Shown here piece by piece: positions 18,863 through 30,810 of a DNA stretch of 31,829 nt (position 1 is its first letter; every line of letters begins with the position of its first letter). The stretch is from positions 33,092-64,920 of the forward strand of contig NW_014040555.1 of assembly GCF_001186125.1 (NCBI RefSeq). Direction: 5' to 3'. Origin of the DNA: Sphaeroforma arctica JP610 (Eukaryota; Opisthokonta; Ichthyosporea; Ichthyophonida). The notes under the pieces are model-generated. The model was given only the letters and a program-made list of their open reading frames with translations, was not told the DNA's origin and did not search any database. Made by a program: the position numbers and the translations under genes.

Positions 18863-19759
18863 GAACGAATAATCTACAGGTTGCGCGATTGAGGCCGACC
18901 ATCACTTCTATTATTATACGATTAAAGTTCTGTGGACTGAAGGGACGCTTCTTCTGTCGTCTCGCATTCCTGGGTCGATACAATGACCAAATAATCAGAG
19001 TTCGGTATATGCAATACCGAACTAAATACTATGAGAACTTGGGAATAATATTTTGAAGCGAATTTTGCACGAAAAAGTCAGGAACCCAGTATATAATAGA
19101 AAAGTGAATTTGTTTCTAAATGTACATTTGTAGATATTTGATACATATTCCAATTTGTTTTCGTTGGTAAATTAAGTAAAATTATATTCAGTGACCTTTT
19201 CTATATTTTCAATGTACAATTAAATACATTTTACATTATACGATGGCAATGTTTCAGCCTTCAAATCCGTGAGTGTATTGTTGATTTATGAGGCAAACTC
19301 AAGTTCATTACAAGACTATTTTCGCATATACATATATATATATATATTAAAATAATAATTAAAAAACCCCCCACTACGTTAAAACCTCACCTACTACCGC
19401 CTCGACCTTTACAAATGGCGACAACAGGCGAATTCGCATAAGCTTAGTAAGACATGGTAGAATAAGCCTTACATGGATGTTATCCAATAGTGAATTGCAT
19501 ACATCCTGTGTACTTGATTCAATTATGATATCTGTTTGGGTATTTACTAACAAAACGTGTTAACTAAATATGAGGTATATATTGAAGCACGCATAAGACA
19601 TAGTGTATAAAACGCATAGATTGAAAGTCGATTTCATCCGATAGAGAGGGTATCTTAGTATATGTCGAACAAGGGCGAGAATAAAGTGAGGAATGGCACG
19701 GTTTTCTTTTTCAGAGTTGAAGAAGCTGAGCACCTTCTGGCAAACGATGTTTCGCCCCC
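18863..19759. other. AT-rich spacer, no gene
   Basis: Only short chance frames occur (for example 18793-19056). There is a TA/CATA microsatellite at about 19327-19349. No repeat partner elsewhere in the window was noticed. Confidence 0.45.
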
Positions 19760-22087
19760 CTTTCTACACAGTTTCCTTTTGTTCCGAAAGTGTCAATATG
19801 CCCTTATCCCAGCCACCATAATTTATTTCGTTGACCTTCGGAAGCGTAAACTGATCGCCCGAAATAAGTGCGTTGATCTGCCGCAGGTTCAAGCACACGC
19901 GGACCTTAATAAGTTCACCCGACGGTGTGAACGATGGTACTGTCAACAAAGGAAGGTTAACAATCGACGCAGATGTTCGACGATTGGTGACCAATTCGTG
20001 TTCCCATTTGTGTACTTGCTTCGTTATACGTGGTTTGTATTTGTCAGATACAAAGTTTCTTATCTGCCGACGTTGGCCCAGGAGTTTATCTCGAAGAATA
20101 GAGAGTGACACCTCACTACCTGGGAGTGTACAGCGAGCTGCATCCAGAATAGTGTCATTAGCATCCAGGTATTGGCGTAAGCGTTCGCGTATATCATCTG
20201 GCTCGGACAAGTCTGGGGCCATTCGAAGATTGATTGGTTCCAGTAGTTCATCCATAACATTACGATTGATCTCTGGAAATGAAAATACTAATCCGGTTAA
20301 GCCAAGTCCCAACTCACTCATAATATCCATACCCAGTATTATATCAATGTTATCCGGTAGGTTCATAAATTCAAACGTACAACCCTCAGTAGCAGCTGAC
20401 CCGTACTGGACTTTTGTTGCTTTTGTTTTGCCCAAACGTGGAGTCTTGAAGGCTTTGTCCGCCAAATACATGTAACTATCCTTGGCCAGCGGTGTAATAG
20501 AAAGGTGTGCCTTAGCTGCGGATACCTGAGTGATGACTGAACAGTTGGCCCCCGTGCCAATAAGGATGCGCATGTCATCTTCGTTCACTTGTAGAGTAAC
20601 ATATACACGGTTGTCAGTAGGAAACAATTTATCTTTTACTGCAAATATTCTTGTTGCCGTACGACCAAAGGACATGCACATGTTCACATCAGGCACCCCA
20701 GCCTGTCAATCCGAATCTGTACCAACTTCCCAGCCGTCGGGTGTCTGCTGTTCGTCCTTTCATCAACTCATCGTCACTCTGCACATACGACTCATCGACC
20801 AAGTCATGAATGTGCATCACTTCAGTTTCCTCCGTCTCGGTGGTTGGTTGATCAGGTATAATATCACCGTCCACTAAGTCAACACGAGGCCGGAAATTAG
20901 TATCCGATCCGTGAGTCCCGCGTGTCGATGTGCTTGCAGCCGATGTATATTGAACTGTAGCCCCGCCATTTTGTGTGCGGCTACTTGTGTTAGCCTGGAT
21001 CGATATTCGTTGTAAGTTAGGACAACGACTTGCATGTTCTGGTCCCGGCGTAATGTTTTGCTCACATGATCGACAACGAACCCGTGGATTCGACGTAGGC
21101 GGTGCATGCGGGTTAGCGCGTGTATTCGCCTCCGTACGAAGATTTGAACGTGATCGCGAGTTCCCCGGAATTCGTTGAGGTCGCGAAAACTTGTCCTGGC
21201 GATTCTCTTCTGCTTTGTCAGTGTTCACACGGAATACATCACGCATCTTCTCAGACGAGTAGTTTTACCACTGTGGATGCATTCGAAGAGTATCCCGGTA
21301 GTACGCCCCACCTGCAGCTTGGCGTATAAGATTAAGTATACCATAGTTGCGGTATACCTGTAGGGGGTTCTCATACTGTCGCATTTCCATATACTCCACC
21401 TTGCGTTCAAAATCACGAATCTGACTATCAAGTGGAACCGATGGTTTCAGCTTCATGCACGCTAACACCTCCAGGTCTTGTTCTTGTGTACGTACAATAA
21501 AAGCAGTGGCATTCTCAAATGTCATAGACTGTAATTTTTGCTCGTTTTCCACAACAAAATCCAATAACGCCTTAGGAGCCCCTTCATGCTGTAGAGCTTG
21601 GTGTAAACCCATTTGCATGTGAATCGGTTCTAGCTTGTGGAATCGCGCATTTTTGTGCCAGTTCAAGATAAAAACATGTAACCGTATCTTCTGCGGATTA
21701 TCCAAATAATAGTTGCCCTGTGGGTTGGGCGGCCATTCCTTCGGTGTTCGCTTGTCGACCGTTATCGTACACGTCTTCAGAGTCTCATTTGACGCACGAA
21801 TTAGACCCTGTAGCGCACGCGCACCGTCTGTGCACCCGTCTGTTTTTGCATGCATCATCCGTTGGGTCAGTTGAAAAACTTACATCTTTATCTCGGCCGC
21901 TGTCAATGCAGTAATGCTAGGCTCCGTAGGTTCCGAACCTTTATGACGTTTCACCGCCTGTGGGTCTTCCAAGTAGCGGTCATGATGAACTGGAAAGTGT
22001 TTGCGGTATGCAATTGTATCAATATGGACATTCACCGCATCCTGAGAATTCTTCTGTAACTCTTCTGGTGAACGTGGGCTACGGTGA
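19760..22087 (-). mobile_element. Element A (left part): Ty3/gypsy gag-protease-RT fossil
   Basis: Minus-strand order is gag (about 22080-20690), protease (about 20660-20300) and the start of RT (near 19860). Gag has a knuckle-like CRSC...PEHASRC motif near 21080-21010. The protease shows ILIGTGANCSVIT, with the later block DIILGMDIMSELGLG. The RT begins with RVCLNLRQINALI and FTLPKVNEI, and the element ends there, so most of pol is absent from the window. Element B was inserted into its gag; the remaining upstream piece lies at 30644-30780. A few breaks are present. It is moderately old, and older than B by the nesting. Confidence 0.8.
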
Positions 22088-22772
22088 TGTAAAAGTCGGT
22101 CTCCTCTAGGCTACGTTAATAAGACAATACGTTAATACGTTTAAATGCATAATGTTAAAAATAAGTTTAGCTCCAGCCCTTGGTAGTGAGCAAAAGATTA
22201 GGGGATTTTAGACTGAGACTATTGTCTATATGCTCCGCTCTAATCACTCACTACTTCGATCTAGATTTATTTATGTTTTAGTTACTAAGACTAGATATCA
22301 TTTCATTGGACGCATATTTTACATTTCACGCCTCGAAACAATTATCTACTCAAAATAACCAATAAAATATCTCTCTAAGTCCATCTTAAGAAAATAAAAA
22401 ATTAAAATCAAAACACCAAGCTGGTGCAGTATATATCTGCACCTAAACCCCATCACTTGGTACCTAGCTCCCCATCCCATTTAAGGCATAGACGGGCACA
22501 TCTAGTTGGCTGGCTAGGAGGAATCAAAACCAGGTTGTCCTAAATTCTAACAACTCTGATCCTGTCCTTTTCTCAGTGGATTATCTTGCTCTGAGATCAT
22601 TTTCGAATTATACCATAGGTTTGTACCAACAACCATTTCATACCTGAGACCCTCTCTCTATGTTCAAAACGTTAAACGTATTCCAGTATAAAAAGTATAA
22701 ACGCTAAAACGCTAATACGTTTATAATATACGTTAATTGTGCAACTACTATTAGGAACCCGCTATTTTTACA
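22088..22772 (-). repeat. 3' LTR of element B (685 bp)
   Basis: On the minus strand it starts TGTAAAAATAGCGGG and ends near ...GACTTTTACA. It matches 29781-30643 but lacks a block of about 210 bp and has about 20 bp not in the other LTR (near 22280-22300). It is preceded on the minus strand by the G-rich polypurine tract. Confidence 0.9.
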
Positions 22773-22807
22773 TAGCCCCCCCCCTCCCCCCGCCCCCCCT
22801 CCTCAGC
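22773..22807 (-). promoter_or_regulatory. Polypurine tract of element B
   Basis: Directly inside the 3' LTR, the minus strand is a run of purines broken by a single C, with G blocks of about 6, 6 and 9. This is where the second-strand primer of an LTR retroelement is kept after RNase H cleavage. It is much more G-rich than usual tracts and could form a G-quadruplex. Confidence 0.8.
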
Positions 22808-22976
22808 TTGAAAATTCCAATGTTGGCTTATATGTGGTATTAGCACATAGACTCAATAAGCTCACATGAATTGTACAAGCGAAAAGAAAAGAAACGGGTT
22901 TCGATCATATAACGGCCTCAATGCTTATGTTATATTCTCTTAGACAAAGTATACTTAGACGTTATAAGTTACTCGG

Positions 22977-25030
22977 TTACTCTATTACGTTTGGGCTTTG
23001 GTCCTTGTGGTCCCCGATGGTGGATGGGACGTGTCTTAATGCTTTTTGGAGGTACGTACATTCCATGCTGTTTAAAGCTGGGAATGTATGATGTCTGTGA
23101 ATAGATCTTACCACGTCGGGTCGCTTATTCGATGGTATTATTGCTTCTGCATCAGCTTTATTTTTGTGTAAGCGTTTGCGAAACTTCTTATTAAAAGCCT
23201 TTAGTACATCTGGATCATCAAATGCTGATGGTGAAAGATCATCCTGTGCTGCATCGGCGAACTCAGTAGTGTAATATGTCATATCCTCATGTTTGTACTT
23301 CCCTAGAATTTTTTAAACTCGTAAGACATAAGAGGTGTAGTAGCTTCGCATGTGCGACAAAGGATGATCTCTGTCGTAGGGATTCGATGTGACCCGATAT
23401 TTAAGGCACTAGAGCCGTCAACGTTGTTAACTTCTTACGTTCCGCTCTTCTTATCGGCCACTGAGATCATAAATGGTCCAATATATTTAGCCGTAAGCAC
23501 AGTTGTATCGGAGTTGCGAGCCATGGTGTTGACTATATTGCCTACCTTAAACTCGACTATTTTCTTGGTATCATTCCATCGCTTTTGTCTCTTCTTGAGA
23601 GCGATGTCCTTCATCTCCCTTAAACAAGGATAGACCACATCTCTGGCCCGACGCATCTTTTCTAACCATGGTAACACATGATCATCTTGAGACTCCTTGT
23701 TGAAGGGGATCTGTTATTCACTATAACGGCCCCGGAAATAGTGAGCGGGTGTTGTACCAGTGACTGAATCAGGGGATTCGTTCATCTGTGTCTGTACCCA
23801 GTTGATTGAGTACGGCCACATGTCAGCATCATCAAGAAGTGCTGCTCGCATGAACTCCTTCATCTTTCTGTGTCGTACCTCGTTTGCACCTTGTGTCTGA
23901 GGCTTGTAAGGTACACCCATCTTATGGCATGATCTCGCAACGAGTAACAGTGTCGTCATGACCCTGTAGACTCACTACCGTTGTCGGAACATACAATAGC
24001 TGGCCAGCCAAAATCTGCGGACCACCTATATATGCACTCAGCCACAGTTTGTGTCGATTTGTCTTTCAGCTGATATAATACATTATATCTTGATGCGACA
24101 TCAAACACGTGACAGACATATTTATCCTTCGTGTGTTCGGACGTGGGCAGCTCAACTAAATCAATGATAACCCGGCGCCACGGCTCGTCTTCTGATATGC
24201 TACGTAAAGGTGTGTATCCGTAGCGCTTGATCCGGTTAACTTCGCAGTTGTTACATTCGTGATACACCTGAGATATATATTGCTGGAGGTTCGGGTGTAC
24301 GATTCCGTACCCCTTGCAATCTTTCTCAGTTCTAACCTTGTCCATGTGCCTAAGTGCATGATTTTGTCTTAACCACTTCAGAATCGCCTCTTGTGATTTA
24401 CTTGTTACATTGAAATCAGGAGGTGAGGATTCCACCGCGTTATCACCTGGACTCGAAAACTCGTTGTGTCCGATATCGCCTAAAGTTTCTACATCGTGAA
24501 TCCGACTACTGTTTGATCTATCCAATAGTTGGGTCACATGATCATATACCTCGGGAAAGTCATTCATCAATTGCTTAAGCAATCGAGTTTCTGCTTGGTA
24601 TGCAGTTTCCCTGTCAGACCGTATTTTGTTGTAGAAGGTTTTCGCTAGTGATGCGCTCCTCTTTGATTCCATGAAATTTGGCTGTATCTCGGTAACACAT
24701 ACTGTAGGTGCTTGTGTTGTCCCAGTCTCTGATTGAGACTTAGGATTAAAGAGTGGAATCTTGGATTCCTCAACCTTCTGTTTGAAAGTATCGGATGGTG
24801 TCCACTTGGTTGCTCCAACTGGAGCTATTAGACATATAATAGTATGTCGCCAAGGCGTCTTTTGGACTGCACGGGTACCCTGGTAAAGAAAAGTATCTAC
24901 CTTTCTATCCACATAGATCGGCTCACATTGTATCATTGAGATCAACTGTGGTAGCCATTTATCTGAGTGTCTTAGGGGACAACACAATGTGATGGTAGCA
25001 TCTTGAATATGTACATAATTCAGCAACTGT
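22977..25030 (-). pseudogene. Integrase of element B and trailing segment
   Basis: There is a HHCC-type zinc-binding part with YHECNNCEVNRIKRYGYTPL, then the core with WRRVIIDLVELPTSE and WPAIVCSDNGSE, then a helix with MGVPYKPQTQGANEVRHRKM, and a GPF module near 23440-23550 (KYIGPFMISVADKKSG). An additional stretch of about 100 residues at 22977-23282 has no recognised domain and stands where chromoviruses carry a chromodomain. The region is broken. Confidence 0.8.
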
Positions 25031-25034
25031 GGTA

Positions 25035-25490
25035 TTAATAACCATGGAGGATTTGCCCAGGCATTCTCGAGAGACAAGTCAATCTGGAATCCATCTCCTT
25101 TTGGATGTCCCAGTGTCCGGTACCTCGCCTAACCATCTTATTAAAGTCTGGTACGAAGTGAGACAACATGTCGGGTAAGTGATTGTATATACCCGGTATG
25201 TGTGTTATGCTGAAAGAAAATTTTGCGATCGTGTCATGCCACCGACTGACTAACTGTGAGATAGGTTTCATGTCCTTTAGGTGTTGCAATGACTTCTGAT
25301 CACATAGCACATTAAAGTGTGTGCCATATAGATAATCCTTAAAATGAGTGAGTGCTGTAACAATAGCCAAAAGCTCTTGTTGCATGGTTGGGTAATTGAT
25401 CTGAGACGAATTCATAGCTCTGCTAAAGAACTGTACATATCTCGGTTTCCCATCAATCATTTGATACAGCACGCCGCCGAGTGCCATGTC
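25035..25490 (-). pseudogene. RNase H domain of element B
   Basis: It shows MALGGVLYQMIDGKPRYVQF, FFSRAMNSSQINYPTMQQEL and LLAIVTALTHFKDYLYG, followed by FNVLCDQKSLQHL and SRWHDTIAKFSFSITHIPG. These are the conserved RNase HI-like blocks of Ty3/gypsy pol, placed directly after RT. Confidence 0.9.
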
Positions 25491-26690
25491 GGATATGCGT
25501 CTGTTACTACCATAAATGGAATACCATCTTTTGGTGGCTGGACTACTGGTGCCTGTTGAACCACTGTTTTGAGCTGCTTAGATGCGTCATCACAGTCTTT
25601 GGTCCACAGCGCGCTGAGTTTGCCTTTATGACATCTCAAATGTCCAAAGGGCTTTAAGTAACTTGCCAGGTGTGGTACTCCGTCAGACAAAAAGTTGACG
25701 AATCCGCACATGCTATTGACATCCTTACCCGTGGTAGGAGTTTTCCAGTCTAGCAAGTGTCCGACCTTCCCGGGATTGATCATGATTCCATCCCCGGATA
25801 CTCGGTAACCCAACAGTTGAATCTCGTTAACACCGAAGTGACATTTCTTACAGTTGATCTTAAAGTTGTGCTTGTTGAGTCTACTTAGAACCTCTCCCAC
25901 AACCTTGTCGTGTTCCTCTTTGGTTTTGGTGAATACCACAATGTCATCAATGTATACTTATACATTGTCCATGTCCCTAAACAAGCCTTGCATAATTTGT
26001 TGAAAGAACGCAGGTAGCATGTGTAACCCAAAGGGGGCACCTTTGAATGAATATTGCTGACCCTCCCCCCCAGGTAAAGGTGAAATACTTCCGATGTGGT
26101 CGGTAAATTTTCATCTGGTGGTAGCCCTGCGTCAGGTCGATAGTGGAGAATATCTTAGCTCCCTCCAGGCGCCTGAGCAGTTCGTTTATCCTTGGTAAGT
26201 GAAAATTGCGTGTCGGTATCAAAGCGTTAATTGGGCTCATATCCAAACACACCCGCACTTTCTTCAGTGTCCCGTCAGAGTTGAATTGATCGACGGCTAA
26301 AAGCGCTAGGTTGACGGGAGTCGGCTCATAGTTGACTGCGATCACTACGTCATCTAACCATGCTTTCACCTGTTCTCGTACGACCTGCTCATGACGCCAT
26401 GCAACATAGTTACGTGTAGGACACTTCAGCTTCGAGAAATCTACTCTCGTCAGATCTGGACTAACGTATCCGTTATTGAATTTGAACTTAGCCCAGTCCG
26501 TGATCCAAATCTTGTTATTCTCGAAAATCAAGTCCTTGAGTTTCTCTGTAAAGTGAGGGATCAGCTCCTTCACAGTCTTCGAAGGTTTATATACCGGTTT
26601 CAACAAATTGTCGTCCGACTGATCCTTCTGTGGTTCAATGTTAGTAGGTAAGCCTGTAATTGTGATACCTAATGACAATAAATCACCCAT
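25457..26690 (-). pseudogene. Reverse transcriptase of element B
   Basis: The blocks appear in order: KVRVCLDMSPINALIP, FHLPRINELLRRLEGAKIF, STIDLTQGYHQMKI, YFTFTWGGG, then INCKKCHFGVNEIQLLGYRV and PTTGKDVNSMCGFVNFLSDG. The order and wording are standard for Ty3/gypsy. The region copies the RNA genome into DNA in the particle. It precedes RNase H without a gap. Confidence 0.9.
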
Positions 26691-26719
26691 ACCTACTACG
26701 AGATCATAGTCTGGTGAAG

Positions 26720-27000
26720 TGTTTCATATGACCGCCTGAGTAACTGTAGTACGTTGGTCTGTCAATGTAAACCTAAGATCGATTGCCATTTCTCTGCAAG
26801 TGATCTCTTTTTCATCAGCTAATTTCAACATAGTTGGCTCTGACTTACGAGTAACGTCTGTGATTTTACAGAATCTAGAGGATATACATGAAATTTGCGA
26901 GCCCGGATCTAACAACGCTTTTATTTCATGTCCGTTAACTCGTACGTCAAGGATTACACGCTCGTCTTGAGGTGCGTCCTTTTGTCTTAGTGACAAGACC
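26720..27000 (-). pseudogene. Retropepsin-like protease of element B
   Basis: VNGHEIKALLDPGSQISCIS carries the aspartic-protease start block, followed by LKLADEKEITCREM, typical of Ty3/gypsy proteases of the clan AA type. It lies between the gag zinc-knuckle region and RT, and would process the polyprotein. Confidence 0.75.
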
Positions 27001-27109
27001 CGGTATGTTTGTCACTTGACTTCAACTTCTGGTTTCACCTTATACGTATGCTTGTGGTTACACTTTTCTGTATGCCTTTCATTCCATCTGCCATTCGGCT
27101 CATGTTGAG

Positions 27110-29752
27110 TCATTCTTCAATTGCAATCAATCTCACTACAGTTCTTGACCTCCCTATGCCTGGGCTTAGGGTTGCCTACCGGCGGTCCATTTCCGTTGGT
27201 CTGGTTACCCTTAGGGATGACATTGATCTTGTTGCTTTCAGAACCATTTATATTTTTGTTCTTATTGCTACCCTTGTCACCCCCTTTGTGTACCTTCTGA
27301 CCTCCATTAGTGGATTGAGAGTCTCGACCATTGCCTGATCCTCCGGTAAGATTGCCATTGACCTTCTTCTGAGCATTATTGAATTTCACCACGGAACTAG
27401 GGCGTTTGGTAAACGTCTGATCCGCTTTCGAATAAAATTCTGCCCAGGTTAAGTCCGCTAGCTTCATTATACCGTATATAGGTCCTTCAATGGAGATCTC
27501 TCGTATCTTGTCCGGATAAAATTGATGCATATCAGCGTACAGAATCTCTTGATCTCTCCTATGTAGGTTTGACCAAAAGATTTTCTGTACCCATAGTACA
27601 CACATGGATAGCTTATCAGGTGACATCTCCTGAGTTTGGGCCCGTGACCCATGTGTGTCCAACTCTGATAAGTAGTGGGACACCGGCGTTCCTTCTTCCG
27701 GTGGTATCATGATCGATACAAGCAATTCCGGTCGAGGGTCCGTCGAAAATAACTGGACGATCATCTCACTCTGCTCTTTCCACGTTTTCAGCTTAGTGAT
27801 CGCTTGTTTCGCCTTCTCTAACTTGCTATACTTGTAAGAGAATGGCTTAAACCTCTGCTGCGCTGCTTCAAACCATAGGTTCTTCCGTATATTGGCTTTA
27901 AGCATAATCTGTCCAAACTCTTTCAAAGACCTAGATAACAACGCCAGACTGCTAGTATCGATTGGATCCTTTCGGTCTTTTCGATCAGATCTAATTTACC
28001 TTTGTCCTTTACAAACTTCTTGCCTTCCACAGCCTTCCTGGTTTGAATCACTCTTAGTTCTGAATCAATCTTAGTTTGGAGATGCGTAGCCATTGTCATA
28101 TAAAGACTAGCGGCATCAATCCTACCTAGATCCATCGCCTCGAGTGAAGCTGCCTCGGCTTTGTTCATTTGAACAGTGAATTCAGCAATTTTCAGATCAC
28201 TACTAGAGTGATCTGATCCCTTCTTTTCTGATTGCATTTGACCATGCAGTCAGTTATTTGCCTCATCCTTTGATCCATCGATCTGTTCAATGTTGTTGAA
28301 CGCTTCGGATGGGGCAGCGTCTTTCTTCGTCTCTGAGATAGCCGCTGGGGGCGAACTGTTTTCCGATGACGAAAAGAATTTTCTCGCTTTCACCTGATCA
28401 GGTTTCGGCTCTTCGGTCGGTTTGTCCTTCTGAAATACCTCTGGGGCACTCTGTGGATTCCCTTCCGGTAATGGATTTGGATTAGAAACTTGTTCAGATG
28501 CCATTCGCGACATTACTGTTGCGTCTAATCCAGGTGAGGGTTGATTTTCGGGTGATGAAGATCTGATTCTGCTTGCCTCTCCATTGTCTGACAACATCTC
28601 GAACGCCAATATGGCTTGATAGGTGCCAAATGGGTTGATATCAAATCGGGAAGATCTGCCAGAAGATCCCGAATTGCGTACCAAATTAAGTATACAAAGC
28701 TTCCATCTCTCCTCGTTCCGAATACCTCCTGCAGTATCTTTTGAAACTGACGGAAAAGTTTGCGTGCTTGCTTACCGTCGTCAGTTTTCATTGATTTTAG
28801 ACGATTGTAATATTTATTATACCTAAACAAATCGTACCCGAACTTTCTTACCACTGCATACATAACATAACTCGGTGAGATGGTACCATCTGGTTTGGTC
28901 TTCAATACGTCCGGGAAGAACGTTCCATACGTATTTCGAAACAACCATGCCCTGTTGGCCCGATGTCGGATCAACTCTCGTTGATTCTCCTCCTGAAGAT
29001 CAATCTGTGCCTGGTATGGATTACCCAGATCAAAGTTCTGTCGCCAAGCCGGTCGGAGTGGTGTTTTGGGTATACGCAGCCATTGTGAGGCAATCCTGAT
29101 GTCCGAATCGTCGTCCTGACGGTGAAATGTCCGGTCCACATCATTCGGACCTATATACACGAATCGCAGTTGTTCTTCCAATACGTTGATTTGGGGTTGA
29201 TCCAGCAGTGCTGGTGAATCATACTCCGAGTCATCCTCCCCTGATTCATCCTGACTTTGATCCTTCGCTGCGGCTTGCTTTTTCTTCCGCTGCGTAGTTG
29301 GTCTCAAATCATGAACATTGGTTGGTAGACCTTCAGGAAGGCTCTCCTATCCCTTGCTATCATGTGATAAGTAGGATCTCGCCTACGTGCTTTGCGCGTA
29401 TCCACTGGTGGAGATGGTACATCGGATTCCAGTGCATGTCGGACTTCCTCTGACGTTGACTTGTCCGATGAATGCGTTTTCTCGGCTTTTCCCTGTCGAT
29501 ATCTCGCCTTCTTCGCAAGTGGCTACTGTGGCTCTGTAGTCACATTACCTCCGGATGCACCTATACCCGAGTCAGCCAACTTCATACGTTTTTGTTTAGT
29601 CAGAATTGGTACTGTTTGTCTCGGTGTGATCTCTGTTACGTCAGATTCCACTGATGATGCCGGGGGTGATTTCAGCTTTTCATCGCCTTCAGTAAACCAA
29701 TTTATTTTGCAGCATTAGCTACATTCGCTGCCTTATTGTTTCCTTTCGTCAT
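27110..29752 (-). pseudogene. Gag region of element B
   Basis: It starts with MTKGNNKAAN at 29752. It holds a charged N-terminal part, a segment with LEEQLRFVYIGPND shared with element D, a helical part with YVMYAVVRKFGYDLFRYNKY, a Ser/Pro-rich linker and a Gly/Asn-rich basic tail. Near the end CSEIDCN...H....C looks like a retroviral-type zinc knuckle. The role is particle assembly and RNA packaging. The region is broken at more than one point. Its length of about 880 codons is large for Ty3/gypsy gag. Confidence 0.7.
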
Positions 29753-29780
29753 AATATCGATAGCGTATTATAAACTTAAA

Positions 29781-30643
29781 TATATATGTCGGTCTCCTCT
29801 AGGCTGACTATACGATACCAAGACGTTTACGTTTATAAGACAATACGTTAACACGTTAAAGTGAAAATGCTAAAAATAAGTTTAGCTCCAGCCCTTGGTA
29901 GTGAGCAAAAGATTAGGGGATTTTAGACTGAGACTATTGTCTATAAGCTCCGCTCTAATCACTCACTACTCCGGTCTAGATTTATTTATGTTTTCATTTC
30001 ATTGGACGCATATTTTACATTTCACGCCTCGAAACAATTATCTACTCAAAATAACCAATAAAATATCTCAAAGTCCAACTTAAGAAAAGAAAAAAAGAAA
30101 ATCAAAACACCAAGCTGGTGCAGTATATATCTGCACCTAAACCTCATTACTTGGTACCTAGCTCCCCATTCCATTTAAGGCATAGACGGGCACATCTAGT
30201 TGGCTGGCTAGGAGGAATCAAAACCAGGTTGTCCTAAATTCTAACAACTCTGATCCTGTCCTTTTCTCAGTGAATTATCTTACTCTGAGATCATTTTCGA
30301 ATTATACCTTAGGTTTGTACCAACAACCATTTCAAGCCTGAGACCCTCTCTCATGGTACTCCCATTAATTAGATATTCCCAAAGTGTCATTTTCATGTGT
30401 CAGATTTGAATCATTCCTATATTTTGTATCATTCTATATTTCATTGGGAAAAAAAAACAATCCATATTTGGAAAACCACCTAATTGTCCACAGTAGAGTC
30501 CCATACTCTACTGAGTACTATCACATGTTCAGAATCTTGAATATCTCAATTCTTGTTCATGTTCAAAACGTTAAACGCATTTCAGTATTTATTTTAAAAT
30601 ACGTTAATTGTGCAACTACTATTAGGAACCCGCTATTTTTACA
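29781..30643 (-). repeat. 5' LTR of element B (863 bp)
   Basis: The same TGTAAAAATAGCGGG start on the minus strand at 30643. The extra block of about 210 bp at about 30352-30560 is also recognisable in the older solo LTR near 14510-14580, so the block is ancestral and was lost from the 3' LTR. The left edge is placed by alignment with 22088; the terminal 7 bp differ between the copies. Confidence 0.85.
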
Positions 30644-30787
30644 GTGACGTTGCAACTTATCACGAAATAAGTTCGTTGCCACGTGACCCTGGTTCATCTG
30701 TTGCTGCGGGGACTTCATCACTCCGCGGAAGGCATCAAAAGAACGCTTTGCCTGTAGTAAACACATCAAAATACGATACTAAAACCT
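30644..30787 (-). mobile_element. Element A (right part): upstream gag end
   Basis: This short minus-strand piece was separated from the rest of element A by the insertion of element B. It has coding character (KSPQQQMNQGHVATNLFRD) and directly follows the shared LTR, so it is the leader plus the beginning of gag of A. The GTGA at 30644-30647 is the target duplication made by B. Confidence 0.65.
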
Positions 30788-30810
30788 ACTGAGCCTCCCT
30801 GAGGCTCAGT
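30788..30810. repeat. Perfect 9 bp hairpin ACTGAGCCT/AGGCTCAGT
   Basis: Nine paired bases close a five-base loop (CCCTG on plus). It lies at the junction of the putative LTR and the element-A leader, where a primer-binding or packaging structure could be expected. No tRNA-type primer site is seen there. Confidence 0.7.

Larger units (their letters stand above)
22088..30643 (-). mobile_element. Element B: near full-length Ty3/gypsy retrotransposon
   Basis: It is 8.56 kb long, bounded by LTRs at 22088-22772 and 29781-30643 and flanked by GTGA on both sides (22084-22087 and 30644-30647). The minus-strand order is 5' LTR, gag, protease, RT, RNase H, integrase, polypurine tract, 3' LTR; RT before integrase defines the Ty3/gypsy order. 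All domains are recognisable. It is not intact: roughly half a dozen breaks. No standard tRNA primer-binding site (TGG...) follows the 5' LTR, so it may be self-primed or use an unusual primer. No chromodomain was seen after the GPF module. LTR identity of roughly 95-97% by eye, excluding indels, suggests a fairly recent insertion. Confidence 0.9.

Noticed and set aside
19662-20475. Plus-strand open frames of 148 and 200 residues
   Set aside because: They are antisense to the protease-RT region of element A and have no own motif.
29392-29718. Plus-strand 108-residue frame
   Set aside because: It is antisense to the gag region of element B.
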